From NCBI GenBank assembly GCA_028821785.1, contig JAPKFC010000012.1, positions 1-35,429 on the forward strand: 35,429 bases of DNA, given 5' to 3'. Position 1 is the first letter of the stretch; every line of letters starts with the position of its first letter. The stretch comes from Candidatus Poseidoniaceae archaeon. Its GTDB lineage: Archaea; Thermoplasmatota; Poseidoniia; Poseidoniales; Poseidoniaceae. Shown in pieces: positions 1 through 8,716 of the stretch. The notes under the pieces are model-generated. The model did not search any database. It saw only the letters and a list, made by a program, of their open reading frames with translations, and had not been told where the DNA came from. The translations under genes were made by a program, and so were the position numbers.

Positions 1-1
1 A

Positions 2-3000
2 TCAAGCCTGGAATGTAGGATAATACTGTCTTGTATATGCCAATGCATCAGCAGCTGGATATCCTTGAGCGACTAAGCCATTGTAATAATCACGAGCTGG
101 ATCTGGTTGTACAACTGGTTGAGGTTGAGCAACTACTGCTGGCACTGTAGCAACCGGTGCAACATACTGTTGTGCAACAGGCTGAGCACCCATATTAGGC
201 ATTGCAACCGCTTGAGTTGGCTGAGCACTCATATTAGGCATTGCAACCGCTTGAGTTGGTTGAGCACCCATATTAGGCATCTCTGGCATAGGCGAGGCGG
301 CTGTCCAAGATTTGTCTTGAACTTCTTCTGGCTTTCTCCTGAGCATTACAAATGCTACTACACCGATAACGATGAGTACAACAGCAATTCCACCAGCGAT
401 AACGCCTGTTGATAATGAGGCTGTTGAACTACCTCCACCAGTAGATGCTTCCTTTATCCATCGAGTAGCATCATCAGGGTAAGCATCTGCTCCCTCTTCA
501 ATAGTCCAACCTTCACTTGGGTTTGACCACCCATCACCATCTACATCCAAGCAGCCAATTCGGTCATTGGTTGAATTGCCATAGGTATTAGGGCAAGCAT
601 CTGCACCCATTTCAACAGTCCAATCTGCATCAGGATCAGAGAGGTAATCTCCATCTGAATCTGGACATCCGGAACGATCTGTTTCCGACATACCAAATAC
701 GTCAGGACAGTTATCGCCCTTGGTTCCTTCTGCGTTATCACCAAATGTATCTGAATCTGAATCGGCCCATTGTGTTGGGTCATTGACGAAAATTACTGCA
801 TCTGCTCCTTGTGCTTGACTCCAATCAAAGTCAGGGTCTGAACGTCCATCTCCATCTGAATCCAAGCAACCAAAGCGGTCTACAGTTGAATTTCCAAATT
901 CAGAAGGACAAGCATCTGGCTCATTACCTTCAGCATTCTCACCAAATCCATCACCATCGGAATCAACCCATTGTGTGGTTTCTTGTGGTAGGGCATCAAT
1001 CATATCAGCCCAACCATCTCCATCGGAATCTTGGCAACCGAGTAATCCACCTTCGGTTGAATTTCCAGAAATAAGAGGGCAATAATCCTGCTCAGTTGCA
1101 TCTAGATGATATTGACCTGGCCAAGATGGGGTTCTATCATCCCAACTCATATTTGCCCAGTTATCACCAAATCCATCTTCATCATAATCTGACCATTGTG
1201 TTGGGTCATTAGAAAATACATCAGCGCCATCTTCAGCGTTCCAAGATGTGTCTGCATCTGAATATCCATCTTCATCTGCATCAAAGCATCCTAAGCGGTC
1301 TTCAGTTGATGTACCAGACATACTTGGGCAATCATCAGCATTCACACCTTGTGGATTATCTCCAAATCCATCTCCATCTGCATCAGCCCATTGAGAGATT
1401 TCAGTAGGGAATGAATCATCGACATCAGCCCAACCATCTGCATCCGTATCCAAACAAGCATTCTTTCCACCTAATGTGGAGTTACCTGCTTGTGTAGGAC
1501 AGTCATCGAATAAGTCTGACCAGCCGTCACCATCTTGGTCGACACAGCCTTGTTCGCCCAGCGTTGAGTTACCTGCTACAGTTGGACAATCATCCAATAC
1601 ATCGTCAATTGAGTCAGCATCGTCATCTAAGTCTTCATCACTGTCACGGCAGCCATCACCATCTACATCTGTTGCTTGGTCAGAAACCCAAGTAGGTCTA
1701 GGAGGATTATATCCAGTCCATGGACATAAGTCATTTACATCCTCAATGAGATCATTATCATCATCCAAGTCTTCATCACTGTCACGGCAGCCATCATTAT
1801 CCCAATCGGTTGAAGCGGATGGATTAGCAGTATCTTGAGTGCTAGTCCAATTATATGCACCACCGCGTGGGCAATTGTCGGGGAAATTATCGGTCAAACC
1901 ATCATTATCATCATCTGAATCACATGCATCTCCTTCACTATCAAAATCGGTATTTGCTTGTGTAGGGTTTGAATCGGAAGGACAATTGTCATTAATATCA
2001 GGAATGCCATCATTATCCATATCCTGCTTTGTTGCAGGGTCAAATGCCCAAAGGAATACATCGTAACTTCCAGATGTAGATACTGAAAATGTTCCTTTGG
2101 TTACTGTTCCGGAAAATCCACCAGCAACAGTAACTATATCCGACATATTGACACTAATTCCAGTTGCGACTTCATCAGCTGCACTTCCAGAAGTATCCAG
2201 CCATGCCCAAGCACCAGTGGAGTCTAATCCACCTATCAAAATCTCAGTATTACCTGTTGGAGATGCAGTGTTGCTACCTGCGGTGAAAGAACTGCTAATT
2301 GTTGCAGAAACAATAATTTCTCCACTGGATAATAAAGCGACACCCGAGAATGAATCATTATTCGAACTTCCTCCAGATGTAGCCCAACCATTACCGCTTG
2401 CTGAATCCATTATTAAGAAGGCATCTCTATTTCCTTGACTTGCAGAAAGCGACCAGCCTTGACCTTGGAGAGTTCCACCAAATCCACCGACATAGTACAT
2501 ATTGCCACTCATGTCTTCTGTAATACCAGTGATAAGTACAACCTCATTTGGCACGCCATACCCAACCAATGTGATTATTGCCCCATTAGTATCGATTTCT
2601 AAAATAAACGAATCTGCAACTCCCACATTGGCATATAATTGTTGACCAAATGTAACTGCGTTTTGATTGATTCCAGCCAAAGTAATTTCACCGGTCATTG
2701 ACACATGTAAATCTAAGACACCTGTATTTCCACTACCGCCACTAATGACCCAAATTAATTGTCCATTATTACCGTCATATTTTGCTACGTAAAGAGATGG
2801 TGAAACGGCGTTAATACTCGTCCCTCCAAAATCAGTATTGCCATCAAATGATCCAGCAATAATAATATCTCCATTCATATCGAGTTCAACTGCATCTACA
2901 GAACTTGTATTGTTATTTGTTCCAGTTGTTGCGTGGGAATGAGCCCACATAAAGTTTCCAAATGGATCCGTTTTTGCTAGGTAGCCATCACCTGCTTGAC

Positions 3001-3514
3001 TAGTTATTGTTTGGATTCCAAATTGTACTGAGCCGCTAAAGAATCCTCCGATTACAGCCTCACCGCCGAATCCAGCACCTACATCATAAACGAATGAATA
3101 TCCATTTGTGTGGTCTCCTGTGGAGACCCAATTCCAACCACCTGTGTCTGAAACTGAAGCTAAGAAAAATTCACAGTACCGACTTAGTACTTGAGCACAA
3201 GATGCGTGATATGGACTAGTAGGATTGATAGTTGTTTGACCAAATGTTGCAGCATTACCAAATTCTCCCGCAACAATATTACCGTCACCAAACCCTGCCA
3301 TAACTGAAGCATATTCAAAACCAGTACCGCCTGCAGCGGTCAAGTAATGATTTGCAGTTGCTCGGCCAGAGACGGACAATAAATCGAGTTGTTCCAATTT
3401 TTCCGATTCTTCTTCAACAATTTTCTCATCATACAATAAGATTGGAGTAAGTACTGAAAATAGTAGAATAACGATTATACTGCGGGCAATTACACTCTGA
3501 GATAGACTGCGCAT
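2..3514 (-). CDS. Large secreted surface protein: beta-propeller-like repeats, thrombospondin type-3 Ca-binding repeats, C-terminal membrane anchor
   Basis: The ORF is open from 3613, where its ATG overlaps the L30e stop. I prefer the Met at 3514 because it is followed at once by a signal peptide (MRSLSQSVIARS, then a hydrophobic run ending TPILL). From that Met, residues of about 60-490 hold repeated units of the type AGxFxGxxxFG, as in secreted beta-propeller proteins. Residues of about 500-1020 hold many acidic repeats with DxDxDG and DxCP patterns, typical of Ca-binding thrombospondin type-3 repeats. A Gly/Ser linker, a membrane helix (about 1036-1059) and an RRK stop-transfer follow, then a cytoplasmic tail of Met/Pro/Gln-rich 13-residue repeats and an aromatic end (GYPAADALAY...). 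The stop is at 2-4, so the gene is complete. The role is probably cell-surface adhesion or structure; the substrate is unknown. No clear ribosome site precedes 3514. Confidence 0.8.
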   Translation of the reverse strand: MRSLSQSVIARSIIVILLFSVLTPILLYDEKIVEEESEKLEQLDLLSVSGRATANHYLTAAGGTGFEYASVMAGFGDGNIVAGEFGNAATFGQTTINPTSPYHASCAQVLSRYCEFFLASVSDTGGWNWVSTGDHTNGYSFVYDVGAGFGGEAVIGGFFSGSVQFGIQTITSQAGDGYLAKTDPFGNFMWAHSHATTGTNNNTSSVDAVELDMNGDIIIAGSFDGNTDFGGTSINAVSPSLYVAKYDGNNGQLIWVISGGSGNTGVLDLHVSMTGEITLAGINQNAVTFGQQLYANVGVADSFILEIDTNGAIITLVGYGVPNEVVLITGITEDMSGNMYYVGGFGGTLQGQGWSLSASQGNRDAFLIMDSASGNGWATSGGSSNNDSFSGVALLSSGEIIVSATISSSFTAGSNTASPTGNTEILIGGLDSTGAWAWLDTSGSAADEVATGISVNMSDIVTVAGGFSGTVTKGTFSVSTSGSYDVFLWAFDPATKQDMDNDGIPDINDNCPSDSNPTQANTDFDSEGDACDSDDDNDGLTDNFPDNCPRGGAYNWTSTQDTANPSASTDWDNDGCRDSDEDLDDDNDLIEDVNDLCPWTGYNPPRPTWVSDQATDVDGDGCRDSDEDLDDDADSIDDVLDDCPTVAGNSTLGEQGCVDQDGDGWSDLFDDCPTQAGNSTLGGKNACLDTDADGWADVDDSFPTEISQWADADGDGFGDNPQGVNADDCPSMSGTSTEDRLGCFDADEDGYSDADTSWNAEDGADVFSNDPTQWSDYDEDGFGDNWANMSWDDRTPSWPGQYHLDATEQDYCPLISGNSTEGGLLGCQDSDGDGWADMIDALPQETTQWVDSDGDGFGENAEGNEPDACPSEFGNSTVDRFGCLDSDGDGRSDPDFDWSQAQGADAVIFVNDPTQWADSDSDTFGDNAEGTKGDNCPDVFGMSETDRSGCPDSDGDYLSDPDADWTVEMGADACPNTYGNSTNDRIGCLDVDGDGWSNPSEGWTIEEGADAYPDDATRWIKEASTGGGSSTASLSTGVIAGGIAVVLIVIGVVAFVMLRRKPEEVQDKSWTAASPMPEMPNMGAQPTQAVAMPNMSAQPTQAVAMPNMGAQPVAQQYVAPVATVPAVVAQPQPVVQPDPARDYYNGLVAQGYPAADALAYTRQYYPTFQA
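183..280. repeat. 39-bp tandem repeat, about 2.5 copies
   Basis: Units 183-221, 222-260 and a partial 261-280 are nearly identical; one C/T change and the last base of the unit differ. The period is 39 bases, so the frame is kept. It encodes the 13-residue unit MPNMGAQPTQAVA in the cytoplasmic tail of the surface protein. The low divergence suggests recent copy-number change. Confidence 0.9.
1629..1796. repeat. Direct 30-bp repeat inside the thrombospondin type-3 region
   Basis: A 30-base stretch at 1629-1658 recurs identically at 1767-1796. The offset is 138 bases (46 codons). Both copies encode the acidic motif DGCRDSDEDLDD. They are the most alike of many degenerate units between about 500 and 2040, which points to internal duplication as the way this region grew. 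Confidence 0.75.
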
Positions 3515-3609
3515 AGATATCCGGTCATACCAATAGACCATCAATCCTTGCATCAACAGTTTTGCCTTGCTTTCGCTAAATAGATTGAAAGTAATTGGGC
3601 AAATATTGC

Positions 3610-3909
3610 TCATTCGATGTTGTCATCGAGTGTTAACAAACTGCTATCGCCTGCATCTACAACACATATAGTTGAAACAGAAAACGGCTTACCACAAGCG
3701 ACACCAAGTTCACGGTTTACTTGTGATGTACGGAATTTGGTGACCTCTGGATGTGATGCTTGAAGAGCATCAACATATTCAGTCGGGCAGTTTGCTGCAA
3801 GAATAATCAACTTTGCTTCACCACGTGTACAAGCATCAATGGTTTGACGTTGTCCAAACAGTAGTTTTCCAGTTGTATTTGCATTTTTTAATTGTCGGCT
3901 TAGATCCAT
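3610..3909 (-). CDS. rpl30e: Ribosomal protein L30e
   Basis: The 99-residue product matches the L30e/L7Ae fold family of the large ribosomal subunit. It starts MDLSRQLKNA and includes GKLLFGQRQT, AKLIILAANCP and the closing DAGDSS. L30e is an RNA-binding protein that in many archaea sits directly behind rpoA2, as here. The reading frame is open further upstream to 3960, but ATG 3909 is preferred: GGAGG lies a few bases before it, and the length then fits the family. Its stop overlaps the ATG of the next open frame (ATGA). nusA, S12 and S7, which often follow L30e in archaea, are absent; a surface-protein gene follows instead. Confidence 0.88.
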   Translation of the reverse strand: MDLSRQLKNANTTGKLLFGQRQTIDACTRGEAKLIILAANCPTEYVDALQASHPEVTKFRTSQVNRELGVACGKPFSVSTICVVDAGDSSLLTLDDNIE

Positions 3910-3956
3910 TATATTATTCCTCCATTCTCCACATTTGTTTCTCATGGGTTGGAAAT

Positions 3957-5513
3957 TCATTCAGGGATGTAGAACAGTTCTACACTACCAGTACCAAGTG
4001 AAATCGGTTGACCTACGATAATGTTCTCTGCAACACCAGTTAGGTAATCCTTCTCACCGATAATACCCGCCTTGAGCAAGTGATTAACAGTAACTTCGAA
4101 CGCAGCACGAGCAAGAATACTGTGCTTTGAACCAGATACACCATGACGACCAATTGCACGAACTTCACCTTCTGAAGTCATTACATCTGCAACCATCAAT
4201 AAGTGACGTACATCGACTTCAAGACGAGCTCCGTCAAGTGTGTCTTGTAATTCGTTAATAATCGCTTGTCTAGCCGCTTCAATACCAAGATAATTGTAAA
4301 CTTCAAGAATGTTGTTGGTATAGGTACGAGAGCGATCTATAGTTTCAAGTTCGCTTACACGTTGAAGGTTTGAACCGATTGTAGAAAGGTAATACTCACC
4401 AGTTTTGTCATCCAATTGTACATTTGCACGAAGGACATTTGGAATCCCCTTCAAACGCATATCTCTAATCTTCTCTTCCAATTGAAGGAGCATTGTATAG
4501 GATGGCGGGTTATCAGCAAGTTCTGCCAAATCTTCGGCACTATGAATTCCTGGAATCAATGTTAAAGTGGAAGGTTTCTTTTCCTTATCCGCTTGAACAT
4601 AAAGCCTTGTAGCTCTTTCTAGTTTATCCTTAACTTCCAATTCAGTCATTCCCTTTTGCTTGAGCATGCCCTTGTTCAATTTCAAAACTAATCTCCTTTG
4701 AGCAACGTCTGTTTCAAGAGAAGCAATGTTTACAGTCGTAGTTACTTCAATACCAGCAGCTAATTTCTTCGCTTCTTCTGCAGAGTTTTTCTTATCTCCT
4801 GTCAAACGAATTGTCATTGTTGGTGTTTGTGGAACCTTTCGTGCATCGACCACTTCAATAATACGTGGAAGACCCATTGTAACGTTAATTGTAGCAACTC
4901 CCGCATAGTGGAAAGTACGTAGAGTCATCTGAGTTCCTGGTTCACCAATTGATTGCGCTGTAATAATACCTGCAGCTTCAAAGGGGTCAATACTCGCTCG
5001 CTCAAGTGCTTCAATGGAACCGTTAACTACTTTCTTTGCCTGTGGCTTAGTTAACTTGTTCATTCCTCTATCATGAACTGCTTGGGTTAAGTCATGAAGA
5101 ATTCGGTCATTAAAACGTTCACTGCCTGCTGCTTTAACTGCAACTTGCAAGGCTTTGAAAACTGGATCTTCGGACAATGAGTCTTCTAATGAAAGTAATT
5201 TTTTATCTTCATCATAAATTTCTAAATCAGCCGCTATCTTAATCGTTGAACGTTTCTTAGCCTTCTTTAGTTTGACATTTGTTACTGGACCAGTTGATTC
5301 GCTACCTTGGTCTTGTCCTTTCTTGGTCGCACCAATAATGATCGCATGAATTGTATCGCCGGTTTCAGAATCAGTTTCACAGATTTGAGCAATTTGTTGC
5401 GAAGTCAAAATTTTGACATCGTCCCATTTCTTGTCATCCGCTAGAACGTGTGCATAGTTATCTGCAATACCCAAATCCATTAACTTCTTCTTGGTTGCAC
5501 TCTTTACTACCAT
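3957..5513 (-). CDS. rpoA2: DNA-directed RNA polymerase subunit A'' with N-terminal helix-hairpin-helix-like extension
   Basis: This is the C-terminal part of the archaeal largest polymerase subunit. It supplies the trigger-loop and bridge-helix side of the active centre: TAQSIGEPGTQM and TLRTFHYAGVA at about residues 190-215. At 518 residues it is longer than usual, because the first 100 or so residues form an extra domain (MVVKSATKK, LMDLG, AH.LA.D, IAQIC) ending in a Lys-rich linker. The same domain starts the RpoH gene in this window. The start is firm: ATG shares its A with the rpoA1 stop (TGATG), and GGAGGTGA lies just upstream within rpoA1. This coupling implies translation from one transcript with rpoA1 and equal subunit supply. 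Confidence 0.96.
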   Translation of the reverse strand: MVVKSATKKKLMDLGIADNYAHVLADDKKWDDVKILTSQQIAQICETDSETGDTIHAIIIGATKKGQDQGSESTGPVTNVKLKKAKKRSTIKIAADLEIYDEDKKLLSLEDSLSEDPVFKALQVAVKAAGSERFNDRILHDLTQAVHDRGMNKLTKPQAKKVVNGSIEALERASIDPFEAAGIITAQSIGEPGTQMTLRTFHYAGVATINVTMGLPRIIEVVDARKVPQTPTMTIRLTGDKKNSAEEAKKLAAGIEVTTTVNIASLETDVAQRRLVLKLNKGMLKQKGMTELEVKDKLERATRLYVQADKEKKPSTLTLIPGIHSAEDLAELADNPPSYTMLLQLEEKIRDMRLKGIPNVLRANVQLDDKTGEYYLSTIGSNLQRVSELETIDRSRTYTNNILEVYNYLGIEAARQAIINELQDTLDGARLEVDVRHLLMVADVMTSEGEVRAIGRHGVSGSKHSILARAAFEVTVNHLLKAGIIGEKDYLTGVAENIIVGQPISLGTGSVELFYIPE

Positions 5514-8500
5514 CAGTTCTCACCTCCATCATACTCAGATGCATCTTCCCATGCACCAAGATCATCTTCTGCTACTTCATGTTCAAAGGACTCTCTCTCA
5601 ACGAGAGTTTTTCCTTCAGTTCCCAGTGCATCATCAACAATTACATCGATGTTGAACGCAGAGCCGTGAACACCTCTTGAAGGATCAATACCATCTTCAC
5701 CATATGAGAATTGAATAATACGATTTGCAGTATTACGAACAGAGAACATATTGTCACTGGTAACCTTCAAGTCATCCATTGCGTTAATCAAACGGCGTTG
5801 CATATATCCAGACTTAGATGTACGAACCGCTGTATCTACCAGAGATTCACGACCGGAAACAGAGAGCATGAAAAACTCCGTTGGTCTTAATCCACGCTTG
5901 AAAGAAGAATCGATGAAACCTCTTTCACTAGCACCTCGACCTCCACGTTGGAAGTGAGGAAGAACACGGTCTAGGTATCCACGCTCTAGACGCTTACCAC
6001 GAACCTTTGCTTGACCGATAGAACCTGCCATCATTGTCAAGTTGTCCATAGAACCACGTGCACCAGAAATAGCCATGTTAACCGCAGCATTTGTAGAACC
6101 GGATTGGTTTAACTCATCCTTTGCAATATCTCCAGCAGTCTGCTTACCTTCATCCAACATTACCATGATATTCTCTTCCAGAGTTTCACGAGTTGTACGA
6201 CCAGGTCTGGTTTCGTAATGCTTTCCATCCTTACCAAACTTTTCAAGTTCTGCGTTGACTAATTGACGCGCATCTTCATTTGCTTGCTCAATACCACTTA
6301 ATGCTTCAGCACTCAAATCTTCATCGTCAATACCAGTTGTAAATCCAAGAGATGTACAAGCTGCAATTGTTAATCGAGTGAATTCGTCCAAGAATTTAGC
6401 ACCTAATTCAGGCCCCTTAGTCTGAACAATTTGGTCCAGTAGGCGTCCGTCTTCAGCACCGATAGCACGCTTATCTAGAGTTCCTGTAACCTGTCCATTT
6501 TTGATTACAACATCGTCATTAGAACGGCTACGGAATCGAATATTGATGTCATCTGGAATAATCAATGAAATGATATCTGTTCCACGGAAAGCATCATTGC
6601 CATTTTCATCCTTAACAATCTCAGGTAGTTCTCCTGTCCAATCAATATTACCGAGCATCTCAAGTCCATGCTTAAAGGAAATCAAAGTTCCTGGGCGTGT
6701 CAATAGATAAGCACCGGAAATGTGATCGTGTATTCCACCGATAACCGCTCCACCATAACGAGGTGTTAGGATGTGCTCTTGTACTCTCATCAAAATATTA
6801 GCTTCTGCACGAGCCTCTTCAGATTGGATAATATGTAAGTTCATTTCGTCACCATCAAAATCAGCGTTATATGGTGTACAAACCGCTAAGTTGAAACGGA
6901 AGGTATGGCCTTCCATTACACGAACTTCGTGTACCATCATAGACATTCTGTGAAGTGAAGGTTGACGGTTGAAAATTACCACATCGCCATCAACTAAGTG
7001 ACGTTCAACCAAAAGACCAGGCTTCGGGTTACCGTTTCTATCAACGGTTGACAAACGATCTTCAACAAACGTTCGGTCTCCCCATTCATCTTCAGGACTT
7101 CCACAGTGTGGACAAGAAATGCTTAGGCTATCTGGAATTGGTTCCGGATGTGCCTTATCCGATTGTGCCAATTCCCACTTCCAACGGTTGTGAAGAACTG
7201 CACGTGGGTCATCTTCTTCAAGAGGATATCCATCAATATCTTCACCACGAAGGTTTGCGATAGTTGCTTCATCATCAACCACATATTTTTCTTCAGCGAT
7301 TTCACCATCGATTCCAAGAGAGGTTTCCTTACGGATTACTAGACCTGGAAGGAAGTTCGGTGCATGAAGTACAGAATGGAGGTCAGGGCGCAGAGTATTT
7401 TCTGCACCGCTCTCACGGCATTCTGGGTTTCCACAGCGGTATCCAGCATTGATTAGGCGGCTGCGTTGATTGATACGAACACGGCGACCGTCACCACGAA
7501 TAATGTAGTTAACACCAGGATGTACATCAGGACCACGAAGAATCATATGTCGCATTTGCTCCTTGTTTCTTGTAGTTACACGGATTGGAACTGTTAATTC
7601 CTTAGCAGTTACCAATGGGACACCAACTTCGTTAACACTGAGGTATGGGTCTGGTGAGATTACTGAACGTGCACAGAAGTTAACACGCTTACCAGATAGG
7701 TTAGAACGGAATCGTCCTTCCTTACCCTTCAAACGCTGTGTTAGAGTCTTCAATGTACGACCTGAACGATGACGTGCAGGAGGAATACCCGCTGTTTGGT
7801 TATCGAAATAGGTTGTAATATGGTATTGTAGAAGTTCCCACAAATCCTCAACGATCAGTTGCGGAGCACCAGTATCACGGTTCTCTCTTAGGCGTTGATT
7901 GATTCTCAATACATCGACTAACTTGTGTGTTAAATCGTCTTCTGAACGATCACCACTATCCAAAGTAATGGATGGGCGAACGGTGATTGGAGGAACTGGT
8001 AAAGCCTTGAGAACTATCCATTCAGGACGGTTTAGTTTGTCCATACCAATGAAAATTAGGTGCTCGGAAGGAATACCACGAAGCCATTCTCTGACATCTC
8101 TTGGGTTGAGTTTCCTCTCAGTTTCCTTACCAGTACCTGCATTGTCAATTCTCTCTTTGAAAGTTGTTGGCTTGTCAAGCATAATCTTGCCTTGTAGGTC
8201 ATCACAGTGCATACATTGCTTTCTCTTTACACCAGAAGTTACCTTCTCAACTTCCTTGATAATCTTTGTAAATTCAGTTGAACCAACACCGTGCTTGGTG
8301 ATGATATCACGAATTCGGTTGCGGTAATAATCTTGCTCAGAATGCTCTACGTTGGTTGGAGATGTACCTGCTTCATCGTGCAGTAAAATCTTGTTACAAT
8401 TGTTACATGTAGACTTCAAAGCGGTCTTAATCAAGTTCACGAAACCGATGTGAATAACTGGTAATTCCAGTTGAATATGCCCAAAGTGACCAGGTGATTC

Positions 8501-8716
8501 ATCATACTTACAGTTGTCAGTTGGACAAAGTAATCCTGGTTCGATTACACCCATGTGCGGGTCCATCAAACCTTGCTTGTATGCGTGTCCATCGTCCTTG
8601 TATGTATCAGCGGTCTTAACCTCAACTGAAGACATCTTGCGTATTTCATTCGGGTCCATTAGTCCGAAGCGAATCAATGAGATTCGCTTAGGTATCATTA
8701 TACTATTTTGGCTCAT
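5513..8716 (-). CDS. rpoA1: DNA-directed RNA polymerase subunit A' with cysteine-bearing insertion
   Basis: This is the N-terminal part of the largest polymerase subunit. It carries the catalytic Mg-binding motif NADFDGDEM at residues 617-625 and the preceding FNRQPSLHRMSMM. N-terminal zinc ligands are visible (CPTDNC 64-69 with H77 and H80; CNNC 104-107; CMHC 168-171). At 1067 residues it is clearly longer than most archaeal A' subunits. The excess is an insertion of roughly 150 residues at about 418-565, between RRVRI and LLVERHL. It contains CGNPEC (428-433) and CPHC (535-538), a possible fourth zinc site. The ATG overlaps the rpoB stop (ATGA) and GGAGG sits in the last rpoB codons. Confidence 0.97.
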   Translation of the reverse strand: MSQNSIMIPKRISLIRFGLMDPNEIRKMSSVEVKTADTYKDDGHAYKQGLMDPHMGVIEPGLLCPTDNCKYDESPGHFGHIQLELPVIHIGFVNLIKTALKSTCNNCNKILLHDEAGTSPTNVEHSEQDYYRNRIRDIITKHGVGSTEFTKIIKEVEKVTSGVKRKQCMHCDDLQGKIMLDKPTTFKERIDNAGTGKETERKLNPRDVREWLRGIPSEHLIFIGMDKLNRPEWIVLKALPVPPITVRPSITLDSGDRSEDDLTHKLVDVLRINQRLRENRDTGAPQLIVEDLWELLQYHITTYFDNQTAGIPPARHRSGRTLKTLTQRLKGKEGRFRSNLSGKRVNFCARSVISPDPYLSVNEVGVPLVTAKELTVPIRVTTRNKEQMRHMILRGPDVHPGVNYIIRGDGRRVRINQRSRLINAGYRCGNPECRESGAENTLRPDLHSVLHAPNFLPGLVIRKETSLGIDGEIAEEKYVVDDEATIANLRGEDIDGYPLEEDDPRAVLHNRWKWELAQSDKAHPEPIPDSLSISCPHCGSPEDEWGDRTFVEDRLSTVDRNGNPKPGLLVERHLVDGDVVIFNRQPSLHRMSMMVHEVRVMEGHTFRFNLAVCTPYNADFDGDEMNLHIIQSEEARAEANILMRVQEHILTPRYGGAVIGGIHDHISGAYLLTRPGTLISFKHGLEMLGNIDWTGELPEIVKDENGNDAFRGTDIISLIIPDDINIRFRSRSNDDVVIKNGQVTGTLDKRAIGAEDGRLLDQIVQTKGPELGAKFLDEFTRLTIAACTSLGFTTGIDDEDLSAEALSGIEQANEDARQLVNAELEKFGKDGKHYETRPGRTTRETLEENIMVMLDEGKQTAGDIAKDELNQSGSTNAAVNMAISGARGSMDNLTMMAGSIGQAKVRGKRLERGYLDRVLPHFQRGGRGASERGFIDSSFKRGLRPTEFFMLSVSGRESLVDTAVRTSKSGYMQRRLINAMDDLKVTSDNMFSVRNTANRIIQFSYGEDGIDPSRGVHGSAFNIDVIVDDALGTEGKTLVERESFEHEVAEDDLGAWEDASEYDGGEN

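Noticed and set aside
183-280. Tandem repeats as a CRISPR array
   Set aside because: Units abut with no spacers, stay in frame and encode protein; no cas gene is near.
1476-2438. Several long plus-strand frames opposite the surface-protein gene
   Set aside because: Their low-complexity Ser/Pro-rich products are mirrors of the Asp-rich repeats on the coding strand and have no start signals.
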